From: Closterium sp. NIES-65
Lineage: Eukaryota > Streptophyta > Zygnematophyceae > Desmidiales > Closteriaceae
Length of the DNA stretch: 64,000 nucleotides
Assembly: GCA_948144175.1 (NCBI GenBank)
Contig: CANXME010002325.1
Span: 62,001 to 126,000 of the forward strand
Direction: 5' to 3'
The notes beneath the pieces were generated by a model. The model saw nothing but the letters and a program-made list of their open reading frames with translations, was not told the DNA's origin and ran no database searches. Positions within the stretch are counted from its first letter, which is position 1. Every line of letters begins with the position of its first letter. This document shows positions 1 to 10,392 of the stretch, piece by piece. Position numbers and translations under genes: made by a program.

Positions 1-866
1 AAGGCAGCTCGCATGTATCGCATGGAGTGTGAGAAGGTGGCCACTCACACGGCTGGGGACATTGAGGTTTGCTTTTCTCAAGATGGCACTTGCCTCTCTT
101 TTTCTCCCTCTCCCCTCTCCCAGGAGGGAGGTCCTGCCAGACGGGGTGCTGTACGCGTCTAGGGAGTCCCATTACTCTGTCTTCAAGGCAGCTCGCATGT
201 ATCGCATGGAGTGTGAGAAGGTGGCCACTCACACGGCTGGGGACATTGAGGTTTGCTTTTCTCAAGATGGCACTTGCCTCTCTTTTTCTCCCTCTCCCCT
301 CTCCCAGGAGGGAGGTCCTGCCAGACGGGGTGCTGTACGCGTCTAGGGAGTCCCATTACTCTGTCTTCAAGGCAGCTCGCATGTATCGCATGGAGTGTGA
401 GAAGGTGGCCACTCACACGGCTGGGGACATTGACTGCCGGGATCTGGCTGGGAAGCTGGCCAGGCACAGAGGCCGACCTGCAATCCTTAATGTGAACATT
501 GGTACGTATGTAGTATGTGTCTAGCACGTTTGTAGTGAATCCCACTACTCCGTCTTCAAGGCAGCTCGCATGTATGGCATGGAGTGTGAGAAGGTGGAGA
601 CCATACGGCTGGGGACATTGACTGCCGGGATCTGGCTGGAAAGCTGGCCAAGCACAGAGGCCGACCTGCGATTCTCAATGTGAACATTGGTGAGTGCGCG
701 ACTAGCAAGGACAAAATAAAGCGAGAGAGAAAGGGGTGGATAGGTAAATAGTAGAAGACTCACATGCGGCTGGGGACATTTGCCGAGATCTGGCTGGCAA
801 GCTTGCCAAGCACAGAGGCTGACCTGCAATTCTCAGTGTCATCATTGGTGAGTGTGACTATAGATG
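1..866 (+). repeat. Tandem copies of SDC exon A ([19 protein letters not shown] block)
   Basis: Two apparently identical 184-bp units (1-184, 185-368) are followed by a third that continues into the complete exon and a GTACGT donor near 507. Two more diverged copies follow, each ending at a GTGAGT donor: about 536-691 and about 760-850. The later copies lie downstream of the complete exon and keep its 3' end plus donor. Confidence 0.85.
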
Positions 867-3800
867 ACTTGAGCTTGTTATGAAAATTATAAAGTTAGAC
901 GACCAATTTTCTCATTGCATGCGCATGCCCTCTCCTCTCCTCCTCCCTTCTGCCCTTCCCCCTCATGGAGCCCTATCTCTCCCGCTGCTCCACACGCAAA
1001 AACCACATCAAAGGGAGCAGTGGACGATTTGGATCTGGTCATCACCACACTGCATGAGGCAGGGCTGTCAAACTCACCCAGGGGGCTCGCTTCTGTCTCA
1101 CGGCCTCCTCTCCCTCCCCTCTCAAGCGGTCCATGTATTAGCAACCAGAAAGTACAAAGCAAGCACGGGGGGATATAGCACATGGGACATACATCTCAGT
1201 TACTAACCAGGGTTTAGGGTGAAGGGAGCAGTGGACGATCTCAACCTGGTCATCACCACACTGCACGAGGCAGGCTTTTCAGACTGACTCAGGAGCTCTC
1301 TTCCTCCTCACTCCCTCCGCTCCCTCTCTTCTCTCTCCCATCTGCCTCTGTTCCTAACCCCCCCCCAGGCACCACGGTGAAGGGAGCAGTGGACGATCTC
1401 AACCTGGTCATCACCACACTGCACTGCATGAGGCAGGCTGACCGGATCACTAGTTTCTCCCCCCACGCTTGCTGCCCCCACCCTCCCCCCCCCCAGGCAC
1501 CACAGTGAAGGGAGCAGTGGACGATCTTGACCTGGCCATCACCACGCTGCACGAGGCAGGCCTGTCGGACCACCAGTTGTCCCCCCCACGTGTGCTCCCA
1601 TCACACGTGCTCAACCTGCGCTTGCTGCCCTCACCAGGCTCTCTTTCTTCCTCCCCATGGCTTGTTTCCCCTCCCTCACCACCCCCCCCCCCCCCAAGGC
1701 ACCACGGTGAAGGGAGCAGTGGATGATCTCGATTTGGCCTTTACCACACTGCACGAGGCAGGCCTGTCAGACTGGTGACCGGTTCTATACCCAGAGGCTC
1801 TCTTCCGAGTCGACTCAAAAGTCAACTTTTGAGTCGACTCAAGAGTCAACTCTGGTGACCCGTTCTATACCCAGAGGCTCTCTTCGTCCCCACGTCTTGT
1901 TTCCTCTCCCTCACCCCCCCCCCCCTCTCCACCCCCAGGAACCACGGTGAAGGGAGCAGTGGACGATTTGGATCTGGTCATCACCACACTGCACGAGGCA
2001 GGCCTGTCGGATGAGCAGTTCTACATCCACTGTGACGGAGCCCTCTTTGGCCTCATGCTGCCGTTTGTCAAGAAGGTAAGAGGCGGGCTGGGCACCGTGC
2101 AGACAGCAGGTCATGGGTGCTGCCGGTACCAGTAGCGTTCCTCCACAAGGCGGGTCCCTCAGGCGAGCAGTTCTACATCCAATGCGACGGAGCCCTCTTT
2201 GGCCTCATGCTGCCGTTTGTCAAGAAGGTACCACATGGGTAGTATGCAATCAGTAGTGCCATACGGTACAGCACGGCACTGTGTTTTGAGACGTCTCAAA
2301 CAGGTACCACATGGGTAGTATGCAATCAGTAGTGCCATACGGTACAGCACGGCAGTGTGTCTTGAGACGTCTCAAACAGGTACCACATGGGTAGTATGCA
2401 ATCAGTAGTGCCGTACGGTACAGCACGGCAGTGTGCAGGGTGTGGTATAGTGTATCAGTAGAGTCACTCCACGAGGCAGGCCTGTCGGACGAGCAGTTCT
2501 ACATCCAATGCGATGGGGCCCTCTTCGGCCTCATGCTGCCCTTTGTCAAGAAGGTACGCTCTTCCTATTATGCTCTCAGTAGTGCCATACGGTACAGCAC
2601 ATCAGTGGTGCTGGTGTGGTGTATCAGTAGAGCTTCTCTTGAGGCGTCTCAAAAGTCGTTCCTATTATGCTCTCAGTAGTGCCATACGGTACAGCACATC
2701 AGTGGTGCTGGTGTGGTGTATCAGTAGAGCTTCTCTTGAGGCGCCTCAAAAGTCGTTCCTATTATGCTCTCAGTAGTGCCATACGGTACAGCACATCAGT
2801 GGTGCTGGTGTGGTGTATCAGTAGAGCTTCTCTTGAGGCGCCTCAAAAGTCGTTCCTATTATGCTCTCAGTAGTGCCATATGGTACAGCACATCAGTGGT
2901 GCTGGTGTGGTGTATCAGTAGAGCTTCTCTTGAGGCGCCTCAAAAGTCGTTCCTATTATGCTCTCAGTAGTGCCATACAGTACAGCACGGCAGTTTGCTG
3001 GTGTGGTGTGCCAGTAGAGAGACACTCCACGAGGGGGGGCTGCCAAACAATCAGTTGTACATCCACTGAGGTGGGGTGGGGGCTACTTTGGCCTCATGCT
3101 GCCCTTCGTGAAAAAGGTAAGGTGTGGCTAGTGGCTAGTGTGTTGGGCAATCAGCAGTGCCATACAGCACATCAGTGGTGCTGGTGTGGTGTGCCAGGAG
3201 AGACACTCCACGAGGCACTCCTGTCACACGAGCAGTTCTACATCCACTGCCACGGAGCCCTCTTTGGGCTCATGCTGCCCTTCGTCAAGAAGGTACGTTG
3301 TGGCTACTGTGCTGTGCGATCAGCAGTGCCATACAGCACATCAGTGGTGCTGGTGTGGTGTGCCAGGAGAGTCACTCACACGAGGCAGGCCTGTCAGATG
3401 ACCAGTGCTACATCCACTGCGACAAGGCCCTCTTTAGCCTCATGCTGCCGTTCGTCAAGAAGGTACGCAGTGCTGAGTATGCTGTCAGTAGTGCAATGCA
3501 GCACACCAGTGTGCTGGTACCAGGAGAGTTACTGCACGAGGCAGGCCTGTCGGACGAACAGTGCTACATCCACTGTGACGGGGCTCTTTTTGGCCTCATG
3601 CTGCCCTTCGTCAAGAAGGTATGCCTTAGCAACAAATGCCTTTTCACCTTGTTTGCCTTGCACCACATGCTACTTCAACAGCACCTAACCTAACCCTCAT
3701 CCCTGGTCGTCACCCCCACAGGCCCCCTGAGTGACCTTCAAGAAGCCTATCAGCAGTGGATCAGTCTCAGGTCACGAGTTTGTCGGCTGCCCCATGCCCT

Positions 3801-5285
3801 GTGGGGTGCAACGTGTATGCATCAGTCGCATCACTCCCCTCTATCCTTCCCACCTTCTTGCCCTGCACACCTTTCGACCCACCAGGCCCCCCTTGTGACC
3901 TTCAAGAAGCCTATAGGAAGCGTGTCAGTGTCCGGTCACAAGTTCATGGGCTGTCCCATGCCCTGTGGGGTGCAGACTATTCATCAGCCTCTTTATCCTC
4001 TCCCGCTTTTAACTCCCGTATTCACCCCCCTCTCAGGCTCCCCGTGTGACTTTCAAGAAGCCTATAGGCAGCGTGTCAGTCTCCGGTCACAAGTTCGCCG
4101 GCTGCCCCATGCCCTGTGGGGTGCAATGTGTATGCATCAACCCCATCTCTCCTATCCGCATTCTTCCCTTGCACACCTTTCACCCACCAGGCCCCCAGCG
4201 TGATGTTCAATAAGCCAATCGGCAGCGTGTCAGTTTCCGGTCACAAGTTCGTGGGCTGCCCCATGCCCTGTGGGGTGCAATGTGTATGCATCAACCCCAT
4301 CTCTCCTATCCGCATTCTTCCCTTGCACACCTTTCACCCACCAGGCCCCCAGCGTGACGTTCAAGAAGCCAATCGGCAGCGTGTCAGTTTCCGGTCACAA
4401 GTTTGTGGGCTGCCCCATGCCCTGTGGGGTGCAATGTGTATGCATCAACCCCATCTCTCCTATCCGCATTCTTCCCTTGCACACCTTTCACCCACCAGGC
4501 CCCCAGCGTGACGTTCAAGAAGCCAATCGGCAGCGTGTCAGTTTCCGGTCACAAGTTCGCCGGCTGCCCCATGCCCTGTGGGGTGCAGATCATGCGACGC
4601 TGCTACCTCTCCGCTCTCTCCTCTGACGTTGAATACCTCGTCCCTCGCGCCGCTACCATCATGGCCGCAATGCCTCCACCATACCTTGATCTTGTGCACA
4701 TGCGCTCACCAGTCCCCTATATCCTGCCCCATATTTCACCCCCACCAGGCCCCTCGAGTGACCTTCAAGAAGCCAATCGGCAGCGTGTCAGTTTCCGGTC
4801 ACAAGTTCGTCGGCTGCCCCATGCCCTGTGGGGTGCAGATCATGCGACGCTGCTACCTCTCTGCTCTCTCCTCTGACATCGAATATCTCGCCTCTCGCGA
4901 TGCAACCATCATGGGCTCGCGCAACGGGCACGCACCCATCTTCCTATGGTATACCCTCAACAAAAAGGGTTACCGCGGATTCCGGAAAGACGTGCAGCGG
5001 TGCCTGCGGAACGCGCTCCACCTGCACGCGCGGCTGCGGGCGGCGGGGTTCGGCGCGATGCTGAACACTCTCAGCAGCACGGTGGTGTTTGAGAGGCCGG
5101 AGGAGGAGGCGTTTGTGAGGCGGTGGCAGCTGGCATGCCAGGGGAAGGTGGCTCATGCAGTGGTGATGCCGAGCGTGTCTCCGGAAAAGGTTGATCTGTT
5201 TGTTAGGGAGTTCGTTGCGAGTCGAGAGAGGTGCCGAGCAGCTAAGGCTGCTGCTGATGATGATGATGATGATGATGATGATGCA

Positions 5286-5320
<35 letters not shown>

Positions 5321-5633
5321 AACTGCTGCTGCTGCAACTGCTGCTGACGGTTCTGCTGCTGGAGGTTCTACTGCTGGTGCTGCTGCTGTTGCCAACGGTT
5401 CAGCTGCCACCAGCACAGATGCGTTAACAAGTGATGTGTGTGTGGCAGACGTGATTGGTCCTGAGAACTGCTCTTGTGCGGCCCACGTTGCCATCTGGCG
5501 CACTCGTATTGAGCAGGATGCTGTTGGAAGAAGACGGTACAGCTGCTACAGTGACACGTCTGGGGACGATGCTTCCTTGCACGGAAGCAGTTCTGTGCAA
5601 AGGCTAAGCAGTTCTGTGCAAAGGCTGTCATAG
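1..5633 (+). CDS. SDC: Serine decarboxylase, PLP-dependent group II (gene extent, 5' end outside window)
   Basis: Converts L-serine to ethanolamine, the head-group precursor for phosphatidylethanolamine and choline in plants. Seen: coding blocks in the family order, beginning [22 protein letters not shown] (about 139-190 and 323-374) through AILNVNIG (donor near 506), then [20 protein letters not shown] to LMLPFVKK (exon 1939-2075), then a terminal exon from about 4750. The terminal exon carries [17 protein letters not shown], whose Lys is the PLP Schiff-base residue, then [20 protein letters not shown] and the conserved C-terminal domain to about 5230. A non-conserved tail follows with nine Asp, long Ala runs and a Cys/Ser-rich end, stop at 5631-5633. 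The phase-1 junction (I-G|TT) and phase-0 junction (K|AP) both read through correctly. The introns are filled with partial exon copies annotated separately. The N-terminal exons lie outside the window. Family assignment is very secure; which duplicate exons are used is inferred. Confidence 0.9.
1001..1775 (+). repeat. Upstream copies of the SDC exon B start (acceptor plus [19 protein letters not shown])
   Basis: Five partial copies, at about 1006-1070, 1220-1290, 1367-1440, 1494-1572 and 1697-1775, precede the full exon at 1939-2075. Most carry a pyrimidine tract and CAG just before the coding block, then lose similarity after HEAGLSD, before the exon's donor. They are 3'-splice-site copies without a partner 5' splice site. 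Confidence 0.85.
1773..1885 (+). repeat. Direct duplication split by a double palindrome
   Basis: A block starting ctggtgaccggttctatacc occurs at 1773-1805 and again, nearly identical, at 1851-1885. Between them, 1807-1842 holds two TTTTGAGTCGACTCAAAA-type palindromes. Together they can form a 16-bp stem with a 2-nt loop. Confidence 0.85.
2227..2430 (+). repeat. 76-bp tandem repeat with a palindrome in the first two junctions
   Basis: The unit beginning ggtaccacatgggtagtatg starts at 2227, 2303 and 2379. Each of the first two units ends in a TTTTGAGACGTCTCAAA palindrome or a close variant (2284-2300, 2362-2376). Confidence 0.9.
2557..2999 (+). repeat. 97-bp tandem repeat, about 4.5 units, palindrome per unit
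   Basis: The unit begins ttcctattatgctctcagta, and its palindromes sit at 2639-2654, 2736-2751, 2833-2848 and 2930-2945. Three have the GCGC centre, and the first has GCGT. The arms are one or two bases shorter on the left (CTTGAG) than in other loci. Confidence 0.9.
3719..4660 (+). repeat. Upstream copies of the SDC terminal-exon start (acceptor plus PLP-lysine block)
   Basis: Six copies begin with CAG|GCC at about 3719, 3885, 4036, 4189, 4344 and 4497. They encode the [26 protein letters not shown] block, then stop matching. The last extends further, to about 4660. The complete exon follows at about 4750. The first copy has a stop codon and Glu in place of the PLP lysine; the next five retain the lysine. 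Confidence 0.88.
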
Positions 5634-5689
5634 TGTGAACAATAATCCACAAATCGGTGTGCTTGAGTGGGGCAGGGTGCTTTGCAGCA

Positions 5690-5881
5690 AGGAGGAGCGA
5701 TTTGTGCGAGGCAGATGTGTTGGGTGCTGCGACCTGCTCCTGTGCCGACCACGTGGCCATCTGGTGGACACAAGTGGGGCAGGATGCAGGGAGGAGACAG
5801 TACAGCTGCTACAGTGATACGTCAGGAGACGACGCTTCCTTGCACGGCAGCAGCAGCAGGAGTGTGCAAGGTATGCTATGA
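5690..5881 (+). pseudogene. Duplicated 3' end of SDC beyond the stop codon
   Basis: Codes for a diverged repeat of the SDC tail (CSCADHVAIWWTQ.. and [19 protein letters not shown]) already present at about 5470-5600. It lies just past the SDC stop, so it would be 3' UTR. Confidence 0.8.
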
Positions 5882-6430
5882 TGCGTACTCTGATGCTCAA
5901 AGTGTTCATGGAAGGTACAAGACTCTAGAAAGCTTAAGTAGTGTGGTGTGATACCAACGTACCGTACATACTACGGTACCAACCTGACTACCATTCATTG
6001 GGAGTAGGCATGGTCCCCCTAAGGAGACCTCGGGTTTGCTAGGCTGTAAGAGCAGCACTATACAGAGGGTACCGTACTACTGCAGTAAATCTTGGGATTG
6101 GTATAGATTAACTACCATACAACACTGCGACACGGGGAAAGCAAAACGTCGGTAGTATTGTCGGTAGTGCCTAATTGTTATACCTACATTACACAGGCGC
6201 GCATTATTGCATCAAAGGTTCCAACCAAATTAAGATTCTTTTTGCTCCTCCACAACACGTAACACACGTCCCTGCTAACTGCACAATGCAGTAACACGAT
6301 CATTCGAACCTACAGTACGGTACTTATGCCGGCAAGAACACGGCATGGTACGGTACAATTCTGCAATGCTCTTTGCAGCCCTACCTATCTACTACGGTTT
6401 TTACCATGCCAGAATCCCACTGTAAAATGG
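5882..6430. other. Intergenic; no gene seen
   Basis: AT-richer than its surroundings and rich in short gtacggtac/accgtac words. No coding signal. Confidence 0.5.
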
Positions 6431-7205
6431 TCATGCTTCAACAGGTTGCTGCTTCATCCTCCCGCAAAGTGCATAGTTACTTTTCGGATGAGTCACGACT
6501 GTATACAAGCCTGATGCTTTACCAATCTGGTATCCAATGATTTCCCGAGCATCTGCCTCTGCCACCGGTCCTATAACAAACGAGGACTTGAAGCTGTAGC
6601 GATTCGGCTTACCACCTCTGGCACTCGTGGTGTTCCCCCAAATGTTGCCGTCAAATGTCTCCTTGTACTTGCCGGCAAGGCAAGATTTGAAGTAGCTCAT
6701 GTGGGGCATGGCTCCTCCAGACTTGATGTTGTTGACGCGTGCGTTGATTACAACATAGCTGTCACTTTCAGAGGCCCTGTCACCGACGCAAGGGAGAAAA
6801 GGAAGGAAATTACTTTTGAGAATTCTCAAAAGAGGTTCGTGAGAAGCTGGGACCCTCCAGACTTGATGTTGTTGATTCTTGCGTTGAGCATAATGTAGCT
6901 GGCGTTTGCAGAGGCCCTGTCACCGAGGAAAGGGGAAAACGGGAGAGACAGGAGCACCACGTGTGTTGATTCAAGGATCCTCACATTATATTTGTGCGAA
7001 GACAGGAGAACAAGACACGTTTACATTCTTAGACGCGTTTAAAGCACATATTGCAACCTGTTCTTCTGCGTTGAGCTTAATTGGTTAAGGCTTAACCAGT
7101 GTCACCATTTGCAGGGCTGCACTAAAGCCAATTATGGTTTGCAAGGACTCACTTCACTCCCAGTATAATTGATAATCCAGTTGCTCCTAGGTCGCCAACT
7201 ACCGT
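6431..7205 (-). other. Possible exons of an unrecognised gene
   Basis: On the minus strand, about 6431-6800 reads GDRASESDSYVVINARVNNI, then SGGAMPHMSYFKSCLAGKYK and onward to IGYQIGKAS. A diverged second copy of its first part (GDRASANASYIMLNARINNI) lies at about 6856-6935. About 7139-7205 (VRYVAKLTPTRENGTVVGDL) ends at a GTGAGT and may be an upstream exon. I do not recognise the family. The repeated exon start upstream of the longer block follows the pattern of the confirmed genes here, which supports real coding origin. A pseudogene is equally possible. Confidence 0.35.
6715..6935 (+). repeat. Diverged tandem duplication with AATT-centred palindrome at the junction
   Basis: The two copies (about 6715-6795 and 6856-6935) both start ctccagacttgatgttgttg. 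Between them, 6814-6831 is TTTTGAGAATTCTCAAAA. Confidence 0.85.
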
Positions 7206-7252
7206 TCCATTTTCACGAGTGGGAGTGAGCTTGGCTACATATCGCACTGGAA

Positions 7253-7312
7253 AGAGGGAAGGCAGGGCAGGGCAGGGCAGGGCAGGGCGGCAGGGCAGGG
7301 CAGGGAAGGGAA
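7253..7312 (+). repeat. GGGCA short tandem repeat
   Basis: About ten units of gggca/ggaag type. Confidence 0.9.
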
Positions 7313-7398
7313 GGGTAGGCACAAAGTTAGATACCCAAGATGTTTCCGTTTTTGGTAGTATTTGGGTGATTGGTGCAAGGGAGCTAGGTGCGTTGACT

Positions 7399-7529
7399 CG
7401 CGACGTGCGTGAACGAGGCTTACTGTTGCTTCAAAGAACTTTTGAGACGTCTCAAAATTTTTGAGACGTCTTTTGAGACGTCTCAAAACGCGACGTGCGT
7501 GAACGGGGCTTACTGTTGCTTCAAAGAAC
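7399..7529 (+). repeat. 41-bp direct duplication separated by a palindrome cluster
   Basis: The copies at 7399-7439 and 7489-7529 differ at about one base. The entire interval between them is palindrome: full TTTTGAGACGTCTCAAAA at 7440-7457 and 7471-7488, and a half copy at 7459-7470. There is no other filler DNA. Confidence 0.93.
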
Positions 7530-7729
7530 GTGGGACCCTACCCTACGCAACTGGTGGATCGAGTGGTAACGGAAGGGTGACAGCCCAACAACCTCGCCGC
7601 TGAAAGCTGACAGAACTGAAGGATTTCATATGAGTCACTCAACGAAACTTTCGAATTATCATGGCACTTGACGCGTTCTAAAAAATTATTCCGAAAAAAA
7701 CAACACGCTCGGGTGGGAACACGTACACC

Positions 7730-7965
7730 TTCCCTTCACCAAAGGAGCGGCCTGAGCAGAGGACGCGACAGGCAGCTGTCCGCCGCGGAGGAATGCTGCG
7801 AGGCTCTGAAGGTGACGTTGGGGGGGGTTGGTTGGGAACCAGGCTCAATGGGAGCACTTACAGAAAATCTTCCCTTTCACCAAAGGAGCGGCCTGAGCAG
7901 AGGACGCGACAGGCAGCTGTCCGGCGGGGAGGAATGCTGCGAGGGGCTCTGAAGGTGACGTTGAG
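7730..7965 (+). repeat. Tandem duplication, period about 138 bp
   Basis: The block beginning cttcccttcaccaaaggagc occurs twice, with a few differences. There is no palindrome here. Confidence 0.8.
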
Positions 7966-8749
7966 GGGGAATCATCGGTTGGGAGCGACGACGTTGCAGG
8001 CCGCGCTGCACCAGCCGTGAATAGTGTTACAACTGCACAAGGGACAATAACACCCAAGATGAGCTTTAATCAGAAGGTGTTTGACTCAAACATCACTCGT
8101 TTCGGAACGGCAGATTCTGACTCAGTGGATGCAGTTGCGGAAGGCGTCTGTGGGCGCTCACATATCAGTACCCAGCAAAGCACAATTCGCTCCATAATAA
8201 AGAAAGTCAAGGAGACGAGCCGTTGATAGTTCTAGTGGCCGTGAAATATGTAGGTTTCAGAAGCGAGTTAGGCGGGACTAGATAACGTGACGTTGTTCAA
8301 CGACAGCGAAAAATGTTGCTAGTAGTTATGCGGCGGGGTGCGGCTCGTTAGGGCAGTTGAAAGTCATCGTCCCGACTTCCGAGTCCCAACAAAGAAATAT
8401 TTCAAGAAATATCTCACATGTCCATGACGGTGCCACCAGCACGACATGTCATCCATGCACCAGCACATACAATTCGCGCTACGGCCAACTCGGCGGCGCG
8501 GGGGAGGAATGGTCACATCTGGAGAGGCACCTGACGAGCCCGAATCTGACGCTAGGGATGGTCACATTTGGGCACCTGACATTCCCGGAACTGACGCTAA
8601 GCTCACATAAACACATCTGGGGCTTCTCCGAAACGCATTTCCCGCAAACATAAGGGCGTGTCCAGCGCGTACATTTACCGTTCATAAATCCTGTCTGTTA
8701 CCACATTTGGAGTTGTAACACTGCATTTTACTGAAAGGGTGGACATGAC
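7966..8749. other. Intergenic; no gene seen
   Basis: No convincing coding or repeat signal. Only short chance ORFs. Confidence 0.5.
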
Positions 8750-8934
8750 CAACAATTGTACATGAGACGGCACGTTTGCTGCCCACTGCGGCCCAGCAAC
8801 ACCTATGTCAGGAGCACTGGGCTAAGGCTTTGGCAAGATTACTATTTAACAGTGATGTGCTCAGACTACCGGCTCATTGTTCTCAACAACTCCGTCTGTC
8901 AGAGTTTCGGCCGGCTTCTTGTCATCATTGCACG

Positions 8935-10392
8935 ATGCCTCCTAAGAACTCCCGCAAGGCAGTGGCTGATGCTGCCTTGGTCAACCGTGCTGGTGGTTCT
9001 GATCCTGCGAGCAAGTCAGCGCCAAGCAAGCGGTCAGATGTGGACATTAATCTACCGTCCGAAGCGGAAGTTACCGCTGGGAGCTCAGGCCTTTCTGTCG
9101 AGGAGAAGCTGAAAGCGTTGGCCACGGTGGCTGCTGACGACTCAATTATCGAAGATGACTCTGATGAGGAGCTGGAGATTGATGCGAGGAAAGGATTTTC
9201 CCCTCACCTGCGTTCGACGGTGATTCTGATTTTTCCAGTGATCCCGTCACATGAAGTCGCTTATGTTATTCTAATTGTGCGAACGCTTATGAAGCGTGTT
9301 TGGGCAAACCTCCTCTCTGATGACGTCTTGGCCACGGTGAAGTTGCTTCCCGCCTTTGTTGCCAAGACCCGCTTTAATCGTCTCCAAGTGTCATTCCTGC
9401 GAGAGTCCGACGTTGTGAACATTAAGCAGACATCGGTGGATCATAAGCGTCCCAACGAAATTACGATTCATTGTTTCTGGCTGCACCAGGAGGATCCAGC
9501 TTACCTGCGTATGAAGGCGACAAGTCCGCAGATGCTGGAGGTGTATTTCAAAGGTGTCCCCGCTGACATTCCCCCGGAGCTGGTTTTGGAGGTGATGGTG
9601 AAGCATCCGCTCAAGATCCGGAAGAAGTCGGCCTTCAGCGAAGGTCACTGCTTTCACCGCGTCCTTCATCCGGTGACCGGCGCTGACACGGACAAGATCA
9701 AGGGGCTGGTTGTTCAGCACGCTGGCGACAAGCACCACTGGCGTCACGAATATCGTCATCAGCTGCTGGGTGGCACGACTCTGCTGGCCCACTTCCCCCT
9801 GCTATCCTGCTCGCTCTGTGGTGGGCACCATTATGACAAGTTTCATAATGCGTTCGTCACGGAACGTCAGAATAACATAGGGAAGTGGAGTTTGACAGTG
9901 GGTCGGGTGCATAGGATTAACGGTAACTCTGCTTTCTGGATTTGCAGTCGTTTATTGTACTCACCGTCGTCGGTCGCTAACGTCGCGTCTGTCCCTCGCA
10001 GCTGCTTCTCTCTGCGCTTCTCCGCTTGTTACCCCGCTTCTGCTGGATGCGGCTTTTGTTCTCATCTCCACTGGAAGCAACCGGGAGGAGTGGTTGTGCA
10101 CCCAGGAAAGCTGTGGGAAATCTCATGGCAAGACCTTCATGGCTGCTGCGGACCATGTTACATCGGCAAGTCACCTGTTAGGTCTCAAAAAGCTGGGGGT
10201 GGCCACGCGTGTTTCGCTGGAGAAGTTGAGCCTGCACGTCATCCGCAAAGATCATGGAATCTGAGATCAGGGTCCAGACACCTGAAGAGGAGCTGTGTGG
10301 TTGTCGCTGTTGCCTGTTCTTGTGTAGTAGTATCCTGTATCACCGGCCTGTGGATGCAAGGGGGCCTTCAAGCAGTGTTTAAATCAGTATAA
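8935..10392 (+). CDS. LINE ORF1 protein
   Basis: A 485-codon ORF. I chose the ATG at 8935 (MPPKNSRKAVADAA); the frame extends upstream but with no coding character. The N-terminal third is acidic and Ser/Ala-rich (DDSIIEDDSDEELEIDARKG). The middle resembles plant LINE ORF1 proteins that end in a Cys/His knuckle: CSLCGGHHYDKFHNAF at about 9808-9855. ORF1 proteins of this class bind RNA and chaperone the element's transcript. The region after the knuckle is Cys-rich and poorly conserved in look, so it may be decayed. No enzymatic motif is present. Assignment rests on position upstream of ORF2 and on the knuckle. Confidence 0.6.
   Translation: MPPKNSRKAVADAALVNRAGGSDPASKSAPSKRSDVDINLPSEAEVTAGSSGLSVEEKLKALATVAADDSIIEDDSDEELEIDARKGFSPHLRSTVILIFPVIPSHEVAYVILIVRTLMKRVWANLLSDDVLATVKLLPAFVAKTRFNRLQVSFLRESDVVNIKQTSVDHKRPNEITIHCFWLHQEDPAYLRMKATSPQMLEVYFKGVPADIPPELVLEVMVKHPLKIRKKSAFSEGHCFHRVLHPVTGADTDKIKGLVVQHAGDKHHWRHEYRHQLLGGTTLLAHFPLLSCSLCGGHHYDKFHNAFVTERQNNIGKWSLTVGRVHRINGNSAFWICSRLLYSPSSVANVASVPRSCFSLRFSACYPASAGCGFCSHLHWKQPGGVVVHPGKLWEISWQDLHGCCGPCYIGKSPVRSQKAGGGHACFAGEVEPARHPQRSWNLRSGSRHLKRSCVVVAVACSCVVVSCITGLWMQGGLQAVFKSV

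Larger units (their letters stand above)
2163..3620 (+). repeat. Downstream copies of the SDC exon B end ([21 protein letters not shown] plus donor)
   Basis: Six partial copies end at about 2228, 2554, 3116, 3293, 3462 and 3619, each followed by GT (gtac, gtaag or gtatg). None has an acceptor, and all lie downstream of the complete exon. The copy ending near 3116 contains an in-frame TGA. Others are intact and could in principle act as alternative donors. Confidence 0.85.

Noticed and set aside
2557-2999. CRISPR-like regular repeats with palindromes
   Set aside because: Eukaryotic setting; units are contiguous tandem repeats without unique spacers.
2861-3688. Open frame of 275 codons across the 97-bp repeats and SDC exon copies
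   Set aside because: It is read through repeats and introns and switches frame relative to the SDC blocks. The true reading is separate exon copies.
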